A DNA stretch of 64,000 nt, taken from Alteromonas sp. V450. GTDB taxonomy: Bacteria > Pseudomonadota > Gammaproteobacteria > Enterobacterales > Alteromonadaceae. The notes beneath the pieces are model-generated. The model had not been told where the DNA came from. It worked only from the letters and a program-made list of their open reading frames with translations, and ran no database searches. Below are positions 16,238 through 24,530 of the stretch, in pieces. The DNA lies in assembly GCF_001885075.1 (NCBI RefSeq), contig NZ_MODU01000004.1, positions 1,054,001 to 1,118,000 of the forward strand, given 5' to 3'. How positions within the stretch are numbered: the stretch's first letter is position 1; every line of letters starts with the position of its first letter. A program made the translations under genes and the position numbers.

Positions 16238-18049
16238 TTATTTCCCTAGCCATTCATTAAGCTTATCGTCATTCGTTATTTCAATGTAAGCCATTTCTTT
16301 TCTTGCTTCAGTCACCTCAAGAGGCATCGTTAGAAGTCGTCCATCTCGAATAAGCGTAATATCTACGTTGGTTGTTTGGGCATTATCTAATAGTCGCTGA
16401 AGTTTCTGCGCGTTTACTACATGACCGTCTAATGCAACGATGACATCGTTTAAAAGAATACCTGCTTGCATTGCAGCTAGGCCTTCAAATACCTGCACTA
16501 CGGTTAATCCAAAAGTGCCTGCTTTTAACGTAGCGCCAAGCTGATGTTTAATAACTGGTAGCGTGGAAACACCGCCTTTATCTTCGCCTGACACGCGAGC
16601 TCGCGTACCGATGTTTACGCCCATATCTTGGACTAAAGACACTAATTCTACATCTTCTGTGCCATACACAACGCTATCTAAATAGGCCGAAACGTCGATG
16701 TTGAAATGGGTTTTACAAAGAGATTGGATCACGTCATCAGGCGTACCTTTTTCATTCACACCATAATGTTTCCACAGTAACTTCATTAACGTATCTAAAT
16801 TTACTTGGTTGTTGGACTGCTTACGAAGCAGTAAATCTAAACCAAGGGCAATAATGCCTCCTTTTGTGTAATAACTTACGATATTGTTTGTAGCACTAGC
16901 ATCTTGCTTATAGAACTTAGTCCAAGCATAAAAGCTGCTTTCAGCCGCGCTTTGTTTAAAGCGCCCCGCGTTTTGTAGAAGCCGGCTAACGTTCTGCGCC
17001 ACAATATCCAAGTACTTTTGAGGTTCGATAACACCGACTCTTGCTAGGGTTACGTCATCATAAAAGCTGGTGAAACCTTCGTAAATCCAAAGCTGATTTG
17101 TATATGTCTCCTGCGACAAATCAGGTGCTACCATAACATTTGGCTTGATTCGCTTTACATGCCATGTGTGGAAAAATTCATGACTACATAAACTCAAAAA
17201 CGTGATGTAGCCGTCAGTTTTTTTGTCACTGTCTCCTATCTGTGGCAAGTCAAAGCGCGGGTATAGGAGGGCAGTTGAGTATTTATGCTCTAAGCCGCCA
17301 AACCCGTTATCTGCAAGGAGTGTCATGAACAAATAGTTGTTAATAGGTTGGGGATCACCAAACAAATCCAAGTGATGTTTGCATATAGGTTTTAAATCAT
17401 TCGCTATTCGTTCGTAATCAATATTGTTATTTCCTGAAAACAATAATGTGAAGTTGATACCTTCAACGTCAAAGCTATGTGTGTCTGCAATGCCTACATA
17501 TATAGGGTGGTCAATCAGTGAATCATAATTCTGCTCGACGAAGTGCCATCGCGAGGCGTTAGAACTGTCGCGGCGAGTTGGCATAGAAGTATACGCTTGC
17601 CAACCATGGGTTGTTGGATCATCGTCGTTAAGTTCAACGTCTAGCTCACAAATCACATTTTCAAAGCCTGATACTTGTAAAAACGCGCTAGTACCATTAA
17701 CAAATGCGTATTGGTCGTTCATAAAAGCTGAACGAATGGAGAGATCATTGGCATACACCGTATAGTTTAAGGTACAAGGCTTTCCGCTCGTTTCGATACG
17801 CCATGATTGTTTATCAAGTTTTTCTACAAAAAGCATAGCGCCAGGTGTATTGACAGCGTCATCATTTAGCTGAGCAGACATTTGTACAAGGTTTTTGGCG
17901 AAATCTCGTACCATGTAACTACCGGGGATCCAGCTAGGAAGGGAAAGGACCAGTGACGAGGTGTTGTGCTTGGGTATTTGAAGCACAACGTCAAATTGAT
18001 GAGCACGCCAATTTGATAGCGTTAATGTGTAGCGAAGAATGGAGCGCAT
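16238..18049 (-). CDS. M61 family metallopeptidase with PDZ domain
   Basis: This 603-residue protein belongs to the M61 (glycyl aminopeptidase) family. The zinc motif HEFFHTWHVKRIKP is present, with the downstream glutamate in YEGFTSFYDD. The N-terminal third is the beta-sandwich domain typical of the family, with LPSWIPGSYMVRDFAKN near residue 37. A C-terminal PDZ domain (about 490-580) contains GLAAMQAGILLNDVIVALDG. No clear signal peptide is seen, so it may be cytoplasmic. Substrate specificity is unknown. It is transcribed alone and divergent from the PilZ gene. Confidence 0.92.
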   Translation of the reverse strand: MRSILRYTLTLSNWRAHQFDVVLQIPKHNTSSLVLSLPSWIPGSYMVRDFAKNLVQMSAQLNDDAVNTPGAMLFVEKLDKQSWRIETSGKPCTLNYTVYANDLSIRSAFMNDQYAFVNGTSAFLQVSGFENVICELDVELNDDDPTTHGWQAYTSMPTRRDSSNASRWHFVEQNYDSLIDHPIYVGIADTHSFDVEGINFTLLFSGNNNIDYERIANDLKPICKHHLDLFGDPQPINNYLFMTLLADNGFGGLEHKYSTALLYPRFDLPQIGDSDKKTDGYITFLSLCSHEFFHTWHVKRIKPNVMVAPDLSQETYTNQLWIYEGFTSFYDDVTLARVGVIEPQKYLDIVAQNVSRLLQNAGRFKQSAAESSFYAWTKFYKQDASATNNIVSYYTKGGIIALGLDLLLRKQSNNQVNLDTLMKLLWKHYGVNEKGTPDDVIQSLCKTHFNIDVSAYLDSVVYGTEDVELVSLVQDMGVNIGTRARVSGEDKGGVSTLPVIKHQLGATLKAGTFGLTVVQVFEGLAAMQAGILLNDVIVALDGHVVNAQKLQRLLDNAQTTNVDITLIRDGRLLTMPLEVTEARKEMAYIEITNDDKLNEWLGK

Positions 18050-18240
18050 AATTGTCCAAAATCAATCCAAAGATATACTTTCATCATAACAATGTATTAG
18101 TACTATCCCAATAGATCAGATTGGCACAACGGTTAATTTTAACGTTTATTAAAGGTGCTTTCTGCTCTTAGTATTGCTAAGTTGCTGTTTGATGCGTAAA
18201 TTGAACAAATAAACAGGAAATCCAGCAATAACAAATACAA

Positions 18241-18924
18241 ATGGCTGAAAAAATACAAAGCAGTTTACTTAGCGAAGAGGGTTTTGAATCGTTGCGTACG
18301 CTGGTGCCTGGCGATACGGTAGATTTGCAAATAGCGATGCCGGCGGCACCAAAACGGGTTAGAACAGATTACATTGGTATGCTCATAGACGAGTGTTTGC
18401 TTTTCCATATTCCCACTTCAGCAAAATGGATAACTGTCAGAGACGCACTTACTGTAGGCAATGATGTTGTCGTGCGCTCTGTACTAGAGGGAGATACTGG
18501 CCAAGTCATTGCGTTTAAGGTGAAAGTACTAAAGTTATTATCTAAACCCTCTGGGCTGCTTGTTACATCATTTCCGAAACGCATAGAAAGTATAGGGCTT
18601 CGCTCAGTAAAACGAGCGCAACTCGGCGTTTCAGTAACGCTAGATGCAGACGTTTATCCCAGCGATGAAAACGTATCCGGTATCATCATCGACTTAAGTT
18701 TGAAAGGGTGTAAAGTGGCCCTACAGGCCAAACCCAATTGGCCTGTCATGCTTGATGAGGCTGAGGTTACTTTAAACTATTCGTTAGACGGTAAAGAAGT
18801 GGCGCTAAGTGCGAAAGTGAAAAATCATAAGCTTGAAAGCAACATGGTTTATTATGGGCTCGCCTTTACCTGTGATGAAAAACTAATTAAAACGCTGTTG
18901 TCCCGACATACACTGTTGTCTTAG
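18241..18924 (+). CDS. PilZ-domain protein, YcgR-like (c-di-GMP effector)
   Basis: This 227-residue protein has an N-terminal YcgR-like domain (about 10-110) and a C-terminal PilZ domain. The c-di-GMP-binding signatures are visible as RSVKR (RxxxR form, about residues 122-126) and DLSLKGCKV (D-x-S-x-x-G form, about 150-158). Related proteins slow flagellar rotation or alter adhesion when c-di-GMP is high. No flagellar genes are nearby, so its target cannot be inferred. It is followed by the Mpo1-like gene 65 bases downstream. Confidence 0.87.
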   Translation: MAEKIQSSLLSEEGFESLRTLVPGDTVDLQIAMPAAPKRVRTDYIGMLIDECLLFHIPTSAKWITVRDALTVGNDVVVRSVLEGDTGQVIAFKVKVLKLLSKPSGLLVTSFPKRIESIGLRSVKRAQLGVSVTLDADVYPSDENVSGIIIDLSLKGCKVALQAKPNWPVMLDEAEVTLNYSLDGKEVALSAKVKNHKLESNMVYYGLAFTCDEKLIKTLLSRHTLLS

Positions 18925-18989
18925 CGGTGTGAATATTATTGTCGGGTGCTCTTTAGATATAATACTTATAACAGGCTAAGGGGACATTT

Positions 18990-19451
18990 ATGAGAAGCAT
19001 TGAGCGGCTATTAATCCAGTACGGTGAAAGCCATCAAAATAAAACTAACGTTATAATTCACGCCATTGCCGTACCGAGTATTTATTTTGTCTCAATTGGT
19101 TTGCTGTGGAGTTTACCGGTACCGGCATTTATCGAACAATTCGATATTACCTGGGCACACATCATCGCTGTGCCGGTATTGTATTATTATTTTTTACTGT
19201 CTGGACCTATCGGGGCGGCGATGACACTTCTAACCATTTTATGTTTCGGTGCCGTAAATACATTAGACTACTTCAACATTTCCGTTTGGTTATTTTCGCT
19301 TGTTTTATTTGTTGTTATGTGGGCTCTGCAATTCATTGGGCATCATATTGAGGGAAAAAAGCCGTCCTTCCTCGACGATTTGCGCTTTCTTTTAGTTGGG
19401 CCTGCTTGGTGGTGGGTACACTGGCTTAAAAGAATGAATATCAGTTACTAA
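18990..19451 (+). CDS. Mpo1-like (DUF962) membrane protein
   Basis: This 153-residue protein has about four hydrophobic segments and matches the DUF962/Mpo1-like family. Signature pieces are the N-terminal YGESHQNKTNVIIHAIAVP and the later QFIGHHIEGKKPSFLDDL, whose histidines would hold iron. Yeast Mpo1 is an Fe(II)-dependent dioxygenase in the alpha-oxidation of 2-hydroxy fatty acids; the bacterial role is not established. It ends with the family-typical LVGPAWWWVHWL. AAGGGGAC precedes the ATG. Confidence 0.87.
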   Translation: MRSIERLLIQYGESHQNKTNVIIHAIAVPSIYFVSIGLLWSLPVPAFIEQFDITWAHIIAVPVLYYYFLLSGPIGAAMTLLTILCFGAVNTLDYFNISVWLFSLVLFVVMWALQFIGHHIEGKKPSFLDDLRFLLVGPAWWWVHWLKRMNISY

Positions 19452-19524
19452 ACGCAAAAAATATTTGATATCCCAAAAGCATGTCTAATATCAAGATTTT
19501 GTCCTGCGACCAGAGGTATAAGGG

Positions 19525-19550
19525 GCACGACCAAGCTGCTTGGGTCGTGC
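19525..19550 (+). terminator. hairpin between the Mpo1-like and sensor-kinase genes
   Basis: GCACGACC (19525-19532) pairs with GGTCGTGC (19543-19550), with AAG/CTT extending the stem and one bulged G. It lies about 75 bases after the Mpo1-like stop. No T-run follows, so it is only a possible terminator. Confidence 0.4.
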
Positions 19551-19597
19551 TTAGGCTTGCGTATAATCATGCTATAAGTTTTTAAAATGGTAATATT

Positions 19598-20671
19598 GTG
19601 AGTCGCTTTCAGCGTGTAATAGAGAGTAATGAGCGTTTATTCTGGACGTTGCACAGCGCAGGCTGGGCAGGGTTTGCGATAATTTACTATATTGGCTCGT
19701 TTTTGCATGACGTTAGGCCAATTTGGGTCTTTATCATCATGCTCAATGCCTATGCCGGGTGGTTGTTGACTATCCCGTTACGTTATATTTATCGTTGGGC
19801 AAGAAGGCAGTCGCCACTGAACATGATCATAATCGTGGTCGTATCTTGTTATCTGGTTGCGCTTTTATGGGCAGTGGTAAAAAATATAAACTACTGGGAA
19901 ATTTACAAACACGGCTACCGCCCAGATGAATGGTATATGTATTTCACTAATACTATCAACTCGTTGATCATGGTCGGCTGTTGGAGCGGCGTTTACTTTG
20001 GCATCAAAAATTTCCAGATGCTACAAAAAGAAAAACAAAACGCGCTCAAAGCAAGCACAATGGCGCACCAAGCCCATATCAAAATGTTGCGTTACCAGCT
20101 TAATCCCCATTTTCTGTTTAATACATTGAATGCAATTTCTACGTTAGTACTGTTAAAAGAAAACGATACTGCTGAAGCGATGGTGTCGAGGTTAAGCGAT
20201 TTTCTTCGTTACTCTCTAGACAACGATCCTATCAAAAAAGTACCGCTAGGCCAGGAAATAAAAGCGCTTCGATTGTACCTAGAGATAGAAAAAGTACGCT
20301 TCGATGACAGACTAGAAGTCGTTTGGGCTATAGACGAACAGTGTGAATGTGCGTTAGTGCCTAGTATGATTTTACAACCTATCATTGAAAACGCGATAAA
20401 ACATGCCATATCTAAAATGGAAAATGGCGGTTCTATTTCTATCTCAGCACGAACATTCGGCAACGACTTGTTGATGGATGTAGCTGATAACGGTCCGGGC
20501 GCAGATATCAAAGATGGTAAATTGAGTCGTGAAAACGGCGTGGGCTTGGTAAATATTAAAGAGCGTTTGCAGTCGCTCTATCAGCGGAACTTTGCATTCT
20601 CTATTGAACACAATCAGCCTTCAGGGGTACGCGTTAGAATTCGTATCCCATACGAAGTAAAGGACGTATGA
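19598..20671 (+). CDS. LytS/YehU-type sensor histidine kinase
   Basis: This 357-residue membrane kinase has about four N-terminal hydrophobic segments (15-145), a short coiled coil, and the His_kinase domain with the phosphoacceptor in YQLNPHFLFNTLNA (about residues 167-180). The ATPase lobe shows ILQPIIENAIKHA (N box), DVADNGPGAD and NGVGLVNIKERL. It starts at GTG 19598 with only a weak ribosome-binding site. The LytTR regulator gene follows after 1 base, so they are a cognate two-component pair. The signal is unknown. Confidence 0.92.
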   Translation: MSRFQRVIESNERLFWTLHSAGWAGFAIIYYIGSFLHDVRPIWVFIIMLNAYAGWLLTIPLRYIYRWARRQSPLNMIIIVVVSCYLVALLWAVVKNINYWEIYKHGYRPDEWYMYFTNTINSLIMVGCWSGVYFGIKNFQMLQKEKQNALKASTMAHQAHIKMLRYQLNPHFLFNTLNAISTLVLLKENDTAEAMVSRLSDFLRYSLDNDPIKKVPLGQEIKALRLYLEIEKVRFDDRLEVVWAIDEQCECALVPSMILQPIIENAIKHAISKMENGGSISISARTFGNDLLMDVADNGPGADIKDGKLSRENGVGLVNIKERLQSLYQRNFAFSIEHNQPSGVRVRIRIPYEVKDV

Positions 20672-20672
20672 C

Positions 20673-21500
20673 ATGAACAAGCAAGTGATTAAAACTATTG
20701 TCGTTGATGATGAGCCTCTCGCTCGACGAGGGCTCCGTGCTCGGTTAGAGCGTCATGAAGATGTACACGTGCTAGCTGAGTGTCAAAATGGTTTGGAAGC
20801 TGTGAGTAGTATTTCTCAGCACAGACCAGATCTGGTGTTTTTGGATATACAGATGCCTGGGCTAAACGGGTTTCAAGTTATCCATAAACTCAGAGAGCTC
20901 AAGCAACCTATTCCTATGATAGTTTTTGTAACTGCATACGATAGCTACGCAATAAAAGCCTTCGACATTCACGCGCTTGACTATTTGCTTAAACCTGCAG
21001 ACGACGAGAGGCTAGGGGCTGCGCTAAATAAAGTACGTGATTATTTTGCTACCCAGCATCAAGACGAGCAGTCGCAAAAACTCGTTAGCCTTGTAGCAGA
21101 GTTAACGGGTGACGATTACGAAGAAATCCTGAGGAAGCTGGCAAATGGCGAGCCGGTAGAAGCAAACCCTTACCCTGACGTATTAGCGATTAAAGATGGG
21201 TCAGAGGTGACTAGAGTGAATGTGCAAGACATTCAGTGGATAGACGCGGCGGGTGACTACATGTGTGTGCATGCGCTTGACGGCATGCATATAATGCGAA
21301 AAACGATGAAAGAATTAGAGCAGGAGCTAAACCCTCAGTTTTTCGTTCGCGTACATCGTTCAGCAATTGCCAACATAAGGTTTGTGAAAAAGTTGGTTAG
21401 CCATATCAGCGGCGAATACCATTTAATTTTACAGAATGAAACCGAATTAAAAGTGAGCAGAAGCCATAGAGATAAGGTGAAAGCGGCAATGAAAATGTAG
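20673..21500 (+). CDS. LytTR-family response regulator
   Basis: This 275-residue regulator has a receiver domain with Asp12-Asp13, phosphoacceptor Asp58 in LVFLDIQMPG, and Lys in DYLLKPADDE, then a linker and a C-terminal LytTR DNA-binding domain. The latter contains VQDIQWIDAAGDYMCVHA and FFVRVHRSAIANI. It would be phosphorylated by the kinase encoded immediately upstream. LytTR regulators usually control cell-surface, carbon-uptake or virulence genes, but no target is evident here. It converges on pfkA with a 14-base gap. Confidence 0.93.
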   Translation: MNKQVIKTIVVDDEPLARRGLRARLERHEDVHVLAECQNGLEAVSSISQHRPDLVFLDIQMPGLNGFQVIHKLRELKQPIPMIVFVTAYDSYAIKAFDIHALDYLLKPADDERLGAALNKVRDYFATQHQDEQSQKLVSLVAELTGDDYEEILRKLANGEPVEANPYPDVLAIKDGSEVTRVNVQDIQWIDAAGDYMCVHALDGMHIMRKTMKELEQELNPQFFVRVHRSAIANIRFVKKLVSHISGEYHLILQNETELKVSRSHRDKVKAAMKM

Positions 21501-21514
21501 CGTTGATAAAGCTG

Positions 21515-22510
21515 TTAGTAGCGCTCATTCATTTGCGTTTTCATTGCAGCGACCCGCGTGTCATTCAGCGGCTTTTGTTTTCTCCACGTGTCACTTAACG
21601 GCACGGAAACCACGCGATGATTTAGTTCACCAACCATTATATTTGTTTGCGCCTGACCAACTAGATTGACCGCATGGTTTCCAAGAGAAGAAGCTAATAG
21701 TCGGTCTTGGGCTACCGGTGAACCGCCGCGCTGCACATGCCCTAAAGTAACGGGCCTCACGTCTTTAATTCCGTGCTTATTTAACGCTGAGGCTAAACCT
21801 GTAAGCCCATTAGGCCACACATTTTCCGCAACAACGATAATAAAACTCACTTCTCCTTTTAATGCTCGTTGTCCGTTAATTTGTTTAACTATACGACTAA
21901 TTTCGTTTTTATCATTGTCAAAGAATTCGGGCACAATGACGTAGTCTGCCGCTGAAGATAGCGCGGCGTTGAGTGCAAGGAATCCGGCATTTCTGCCCAT
22001 CACTTCAACTAAAAATAATCGCTCGAAGGCATCTGCGGTGTCTCGCACTTTATCAATAGAACTCATCGCTGTATCGATAGCGGTGTAATAACCGATGGTG
22101 GCATCGGTACCTGCAATATCATTATCGATGGTTCCTGGAATTCCAATGATTTGCCCGTCCCAATATTGGCTTAAATGGTTAGCGCCTCTAAAGGAACCGT
22201 CTCCGCCAATAACAATGAGTGTATCTATACCGACATTAGCAAGATTAACGGCTGCCGTTTTTGCGCCTTCCGGGGTTTTGAACGCTTCACATCTTGCGCT
22301 TTGCAGTATCGTACCGCCATACTGAATTAGGTTGTGTGTGGATTCGAGCGACAAGGGAATAAATTCTTGATTAATTAAGCCATTAAAGCCGTGCTTGTAG
22401 CCAATTAGCTTAAAGCCTTGCCGCTGGCAACCGATAATGATGGCACGCAAGCACGCATTCATGCCCGGTGCGTCGCCCCCAGAGGTGAGAACAGCTACAC
22501 GTTTTGACAC
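21515..22510 (-). CDS. pfkA: ATP-dependent 6-phosphofructokinase
   Basis: This 331-residue enzyme phosphorylates fructose 6-phosphate to the 1,6-bisphosphate, the committing step of glycolysis. N-terminal VLTSGGDAPGMNACLRA and the ATP loop IGGDGSFRGA are standard for the ATP-dependent group A family. The catalytic PGTIDNDIAGTDATIGY is at about 123-139, and VEVMGRNAGFLA is the substrate-binding motif near 170. LGHVQRGGSPVAQDR completes the family signature. It starts at GTG (22508-22510) with GAGGA upstream. It is divergent from the DUF6279 lipoprotein gene. Confidence 0.95.
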   Translation of the reverse strand: MSKRVAVLTSGGDAPGMNACLRAIIIGCQRQGFKLIGYKHGFNGLINQEFIPLSLESTHNLIQYGGTILQSARCEAFKTPEGAKTAAVNLANVGIDTLIVIGGDGSFRGANHLSQYWDGQIIGIPGTIDNDIAGTDATIGYYTAIDTAMSSIDKVRDTADAFERLFLVEVMGRNAGFLALNAALSSAADYVIVPEFFDNDKNEISRIVKQINGQRALKGEVSFIIVVAENVWPNGLTGLASALNKHGIKDVRPVTLGHVQRGGSPVAQDRLLASSLGNHAVNLVGQAQTNIMVGELNHRVVSVPLSDTWRKQKPLNDTRVAAMKTQMNERY

Positions 22511-22680
22511 AAGATATTCCTCGACATCGTAAGTGTATGATTAAATGAAGCTATATACGGTAATTAGCATTGATGTATTGTCCAAGGTAATTCATGCTGA
22601 ACCGTTGGTAAAGAAAAGTTTTGCACTATTGTGTGGCATTCTGTCTATAAAGGGTAGTAAAACTAAGAAAGGAACCCAAA

Positions 22681-23568
22681 TTGAACACTAAATCAAAAAT
22701 CACAGGGCTATCGCGCCGTGCTATTTTTCGCATTTTTATTATTTGTTCTTGTTTGATGTGTCTACAAGCGTGCAGTTCAAAACTTGCTTATAATAACATC
22801 GACTGGTGGATCCATTGGTACGTTGACGATTATATTGAATTTACTGAAGAACAAGAAAATTCGTTTGATGGGTACCTAGCACAATGGCTTGATTGGCATA
22901 AACAAAATGAATTGGCCTTATATGAAGCGCAATTAAAAGAAATCAACACGGAAATTGATGAGCGCAGCTTAGACTTCAACCGAATTATCGATCATTTCGA
23001 ACGCGCAAAGTCGCATTGGGAACGGGTTCAAACACACATAAGTCCCGACCTGGCGAAATTAGCCAGTACACTGACTAATGAGCAAATCGTTGCGTTTTTT
23101 GCCGCTCTTGAGAAAGAAAATAAAAAGAATCAAGAAGAGCTTAATGAACAGCAAGCAAAGCCGCTAGCTGAGCAATTAAAAAGCAGACGAGAAAAAATTG
23201 AAGAAAATATAGAAAAAAGAGTGGGGAATTTAAACGCTGAACAAAAACAAATTATCGCAACGTATGTAGAACAATATATACCGACAAAGAAAATGTGGGT
23301 TGCCTACCAGAGGAACATTCAAAGCGCAGCTAGAAAACTTTTTGCCGGGAGAGCATTTAATGCCAATTTTGAACAAGACTTAGTGGCAATAATGACAAAT
23401 CCTGATCAGTTCAAGTCGGCTCAGTATATTCAAGCGAGCAAACATAACATGAAGTTAACTGCTACTATGATTGCTGAACTTCTCACCACACTCAGCAACA
23501 AGCAACGAGGCAAATTAAAGCAAAGCGTTGATGAATTAATAGAAACAGTAGCGTCTTTTCAGCAGTAA
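22681..23568 (+). CDS. DUF6279-like lipoprotein
   Basis: This 295-residue protein has a signal sequence ending in the lipobox LQAC (cysteine at about residue 31), so it is probably membrane-anchored in the envelope. The mature part is helical and highly charged, beginning KLAYNNIDWWIHWYVDDYIE, a hallmark of the DUF6279 lipoprotein family as I recall it. It contains a long coiled-coil-like stretch rich in Glu and Lys (about 145-190). Function is unknown. Translation starts at TTG 22681 behind AAAGGAACC. It is divergent from pfkA. Confidence 0.8.
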   Translation: MNTKSKITGLSRRAIFRIFIICSCLMCLQACSSKLAYNNIDWWIHWYVDDYIEFTEEQENSFDGYLAQWLDWHKQNELALYEAQLKEINTEIDERSLDFNRIIDHFERAKSHWERVQTHISPDLAKLASTLTNEQIVAFFAALEKENKKNQEELNEQQAKPLAEQLKSRREKIEENIEKRVGNLNAEQKQIIATYVEQYIPTKKMWVAYQRNIQSAARKLFAGRAFNANFEQDLVAIMTNPDQFKSAQYIQASKHNMKLTATMIAELLTTLSNKQRGKLKQSVDELIETVASFQQ

Positions 23569-23961
23569 TACATGTACACGTCGACTGACCTCGATAACGC
23601 GACATTAAGACGAGAATTTTGTTTGGCAGTGGCCGACACTGAAGCTTGCTTTGATGCGCTATAGGCACATTATTATTTAAAAAAAAGACATCGTCAGAAC
23701 TACGAACAGATTTACCTAGGGAGATGGCTTACTGTTCGTCTAACTTGTTTTCTGATAAAGCCGATAGCAGTATCGCTACCACCTGGTCATATCAATTAGC
23801 CAATTGATATGAAATATAAGCAATTGAAACAAAGTAACTTTTTAGCCTTTAAGCACTTTGTTTCAATTCATGGTTTGACTAAAAAAAGCCAAAGCGCTTT
23901 TGTTTTTAACTCTTGTCTCGTTTGAATCTACGTGACATTTGCCCTGTACGTGACATTCCAG
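23569..23961. other. intergenic region with three inverted repeats
   Basis: No gene is supported. Three inverted repeats follow one another: ACGAACAG/CTGTTCGT (23702-23709 and 23732-23739), TCATATCAATT/AATTGATATGA (23787-23797 and 23802-23812), and AATTGAAACAAAGT/ACTTTGTTTCAATT (23822-23835 and 23855-23868). The last two are perfect over 11 and 14 bases. They could be terminators of the converging genes, or parts of a structured RNA or intergenic repeat. Confidence 0.6.
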
Positions 23962-24345
23962 TTACTTGTTTTTAGCAGAAAAATTTTCGTTTAAGTAAGC
24001 AATGATAGCCGAAGATTCATAAAGCCATGTATCACCGTCTGGACTTTCTATTTTGAGACACGGAGCTTGAATTTTTCCACCTTGACTTTGCAGCTCCTGG
24101 CGATGAACTGAACCTTGCTTTACGCTTTTGTAGTTAACAGGAACGTTTAGCCTGTGCAACGCTCTTCGGGTTTTTATGCAAAATGGACAGGCAAAGAATT
24201 GATAAAGAGACAGATTTTTAGCCTGCTCATTAACTTTTATTTGTTCTTCCTGGCTACGCCTCATTTTTTTCGGGCGAGAAATAATGTCTAAAAATGCGAT
24301 TATAGCCCCAAGGCCGTTGCGTAAAGCGCGAAGAATAAAAGACAA
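23962..24345 (-). CDS. glutaredoxin-like/GST N-terminal domain protein
   Basis: This 127-residue protein has a hydrophobic N-terminal segment (about 5-22), a basic linker, and a thioredoxin-fold domain from about residue 45. The redox motif is CPFC in YQFFACPFCIKTRRALH, followed by the substrate-binding-type IQAPCLKI and YESSAIIAYLNENF, which resemble glutaredoxin and GST N-terminal domains. It may be a membrane-tethered glutaredoxin acting in the cytoplasm. The start is TTG (24343-24345), chosen because GAGGT lies 7 bases upstream. The target is unknown. Confidence 0.85.
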   Translation of the reverse strand: MSFILRALRNGLGAIIAFLDIISRPKKMRRSQEEQIKVNEQAKNLSLYQFFACPFCIKTRRALHRLNVPVNYKSVKQGSVHRQELQSQGGKIQAPCLKIESPDGDTWLYESSAIIAYLNENFSAKNK

Positions 24346-24530
24346 GTCAGCTACCTCATTTATTAACTAGGGGATTATTCGGGCGCAGAGTATATCAGAC
24401 TTTAAGTTATGTCAGTTTTAAAAAACGTTTCACTTCCACTATATCGTACAAATGTGTTTTCTAGGTACTTTTCCAAAGCTTAAAAATGAGGCATTGATAG
24501 CAAAACCTTTTACGTCCCACAACTCGTGAT

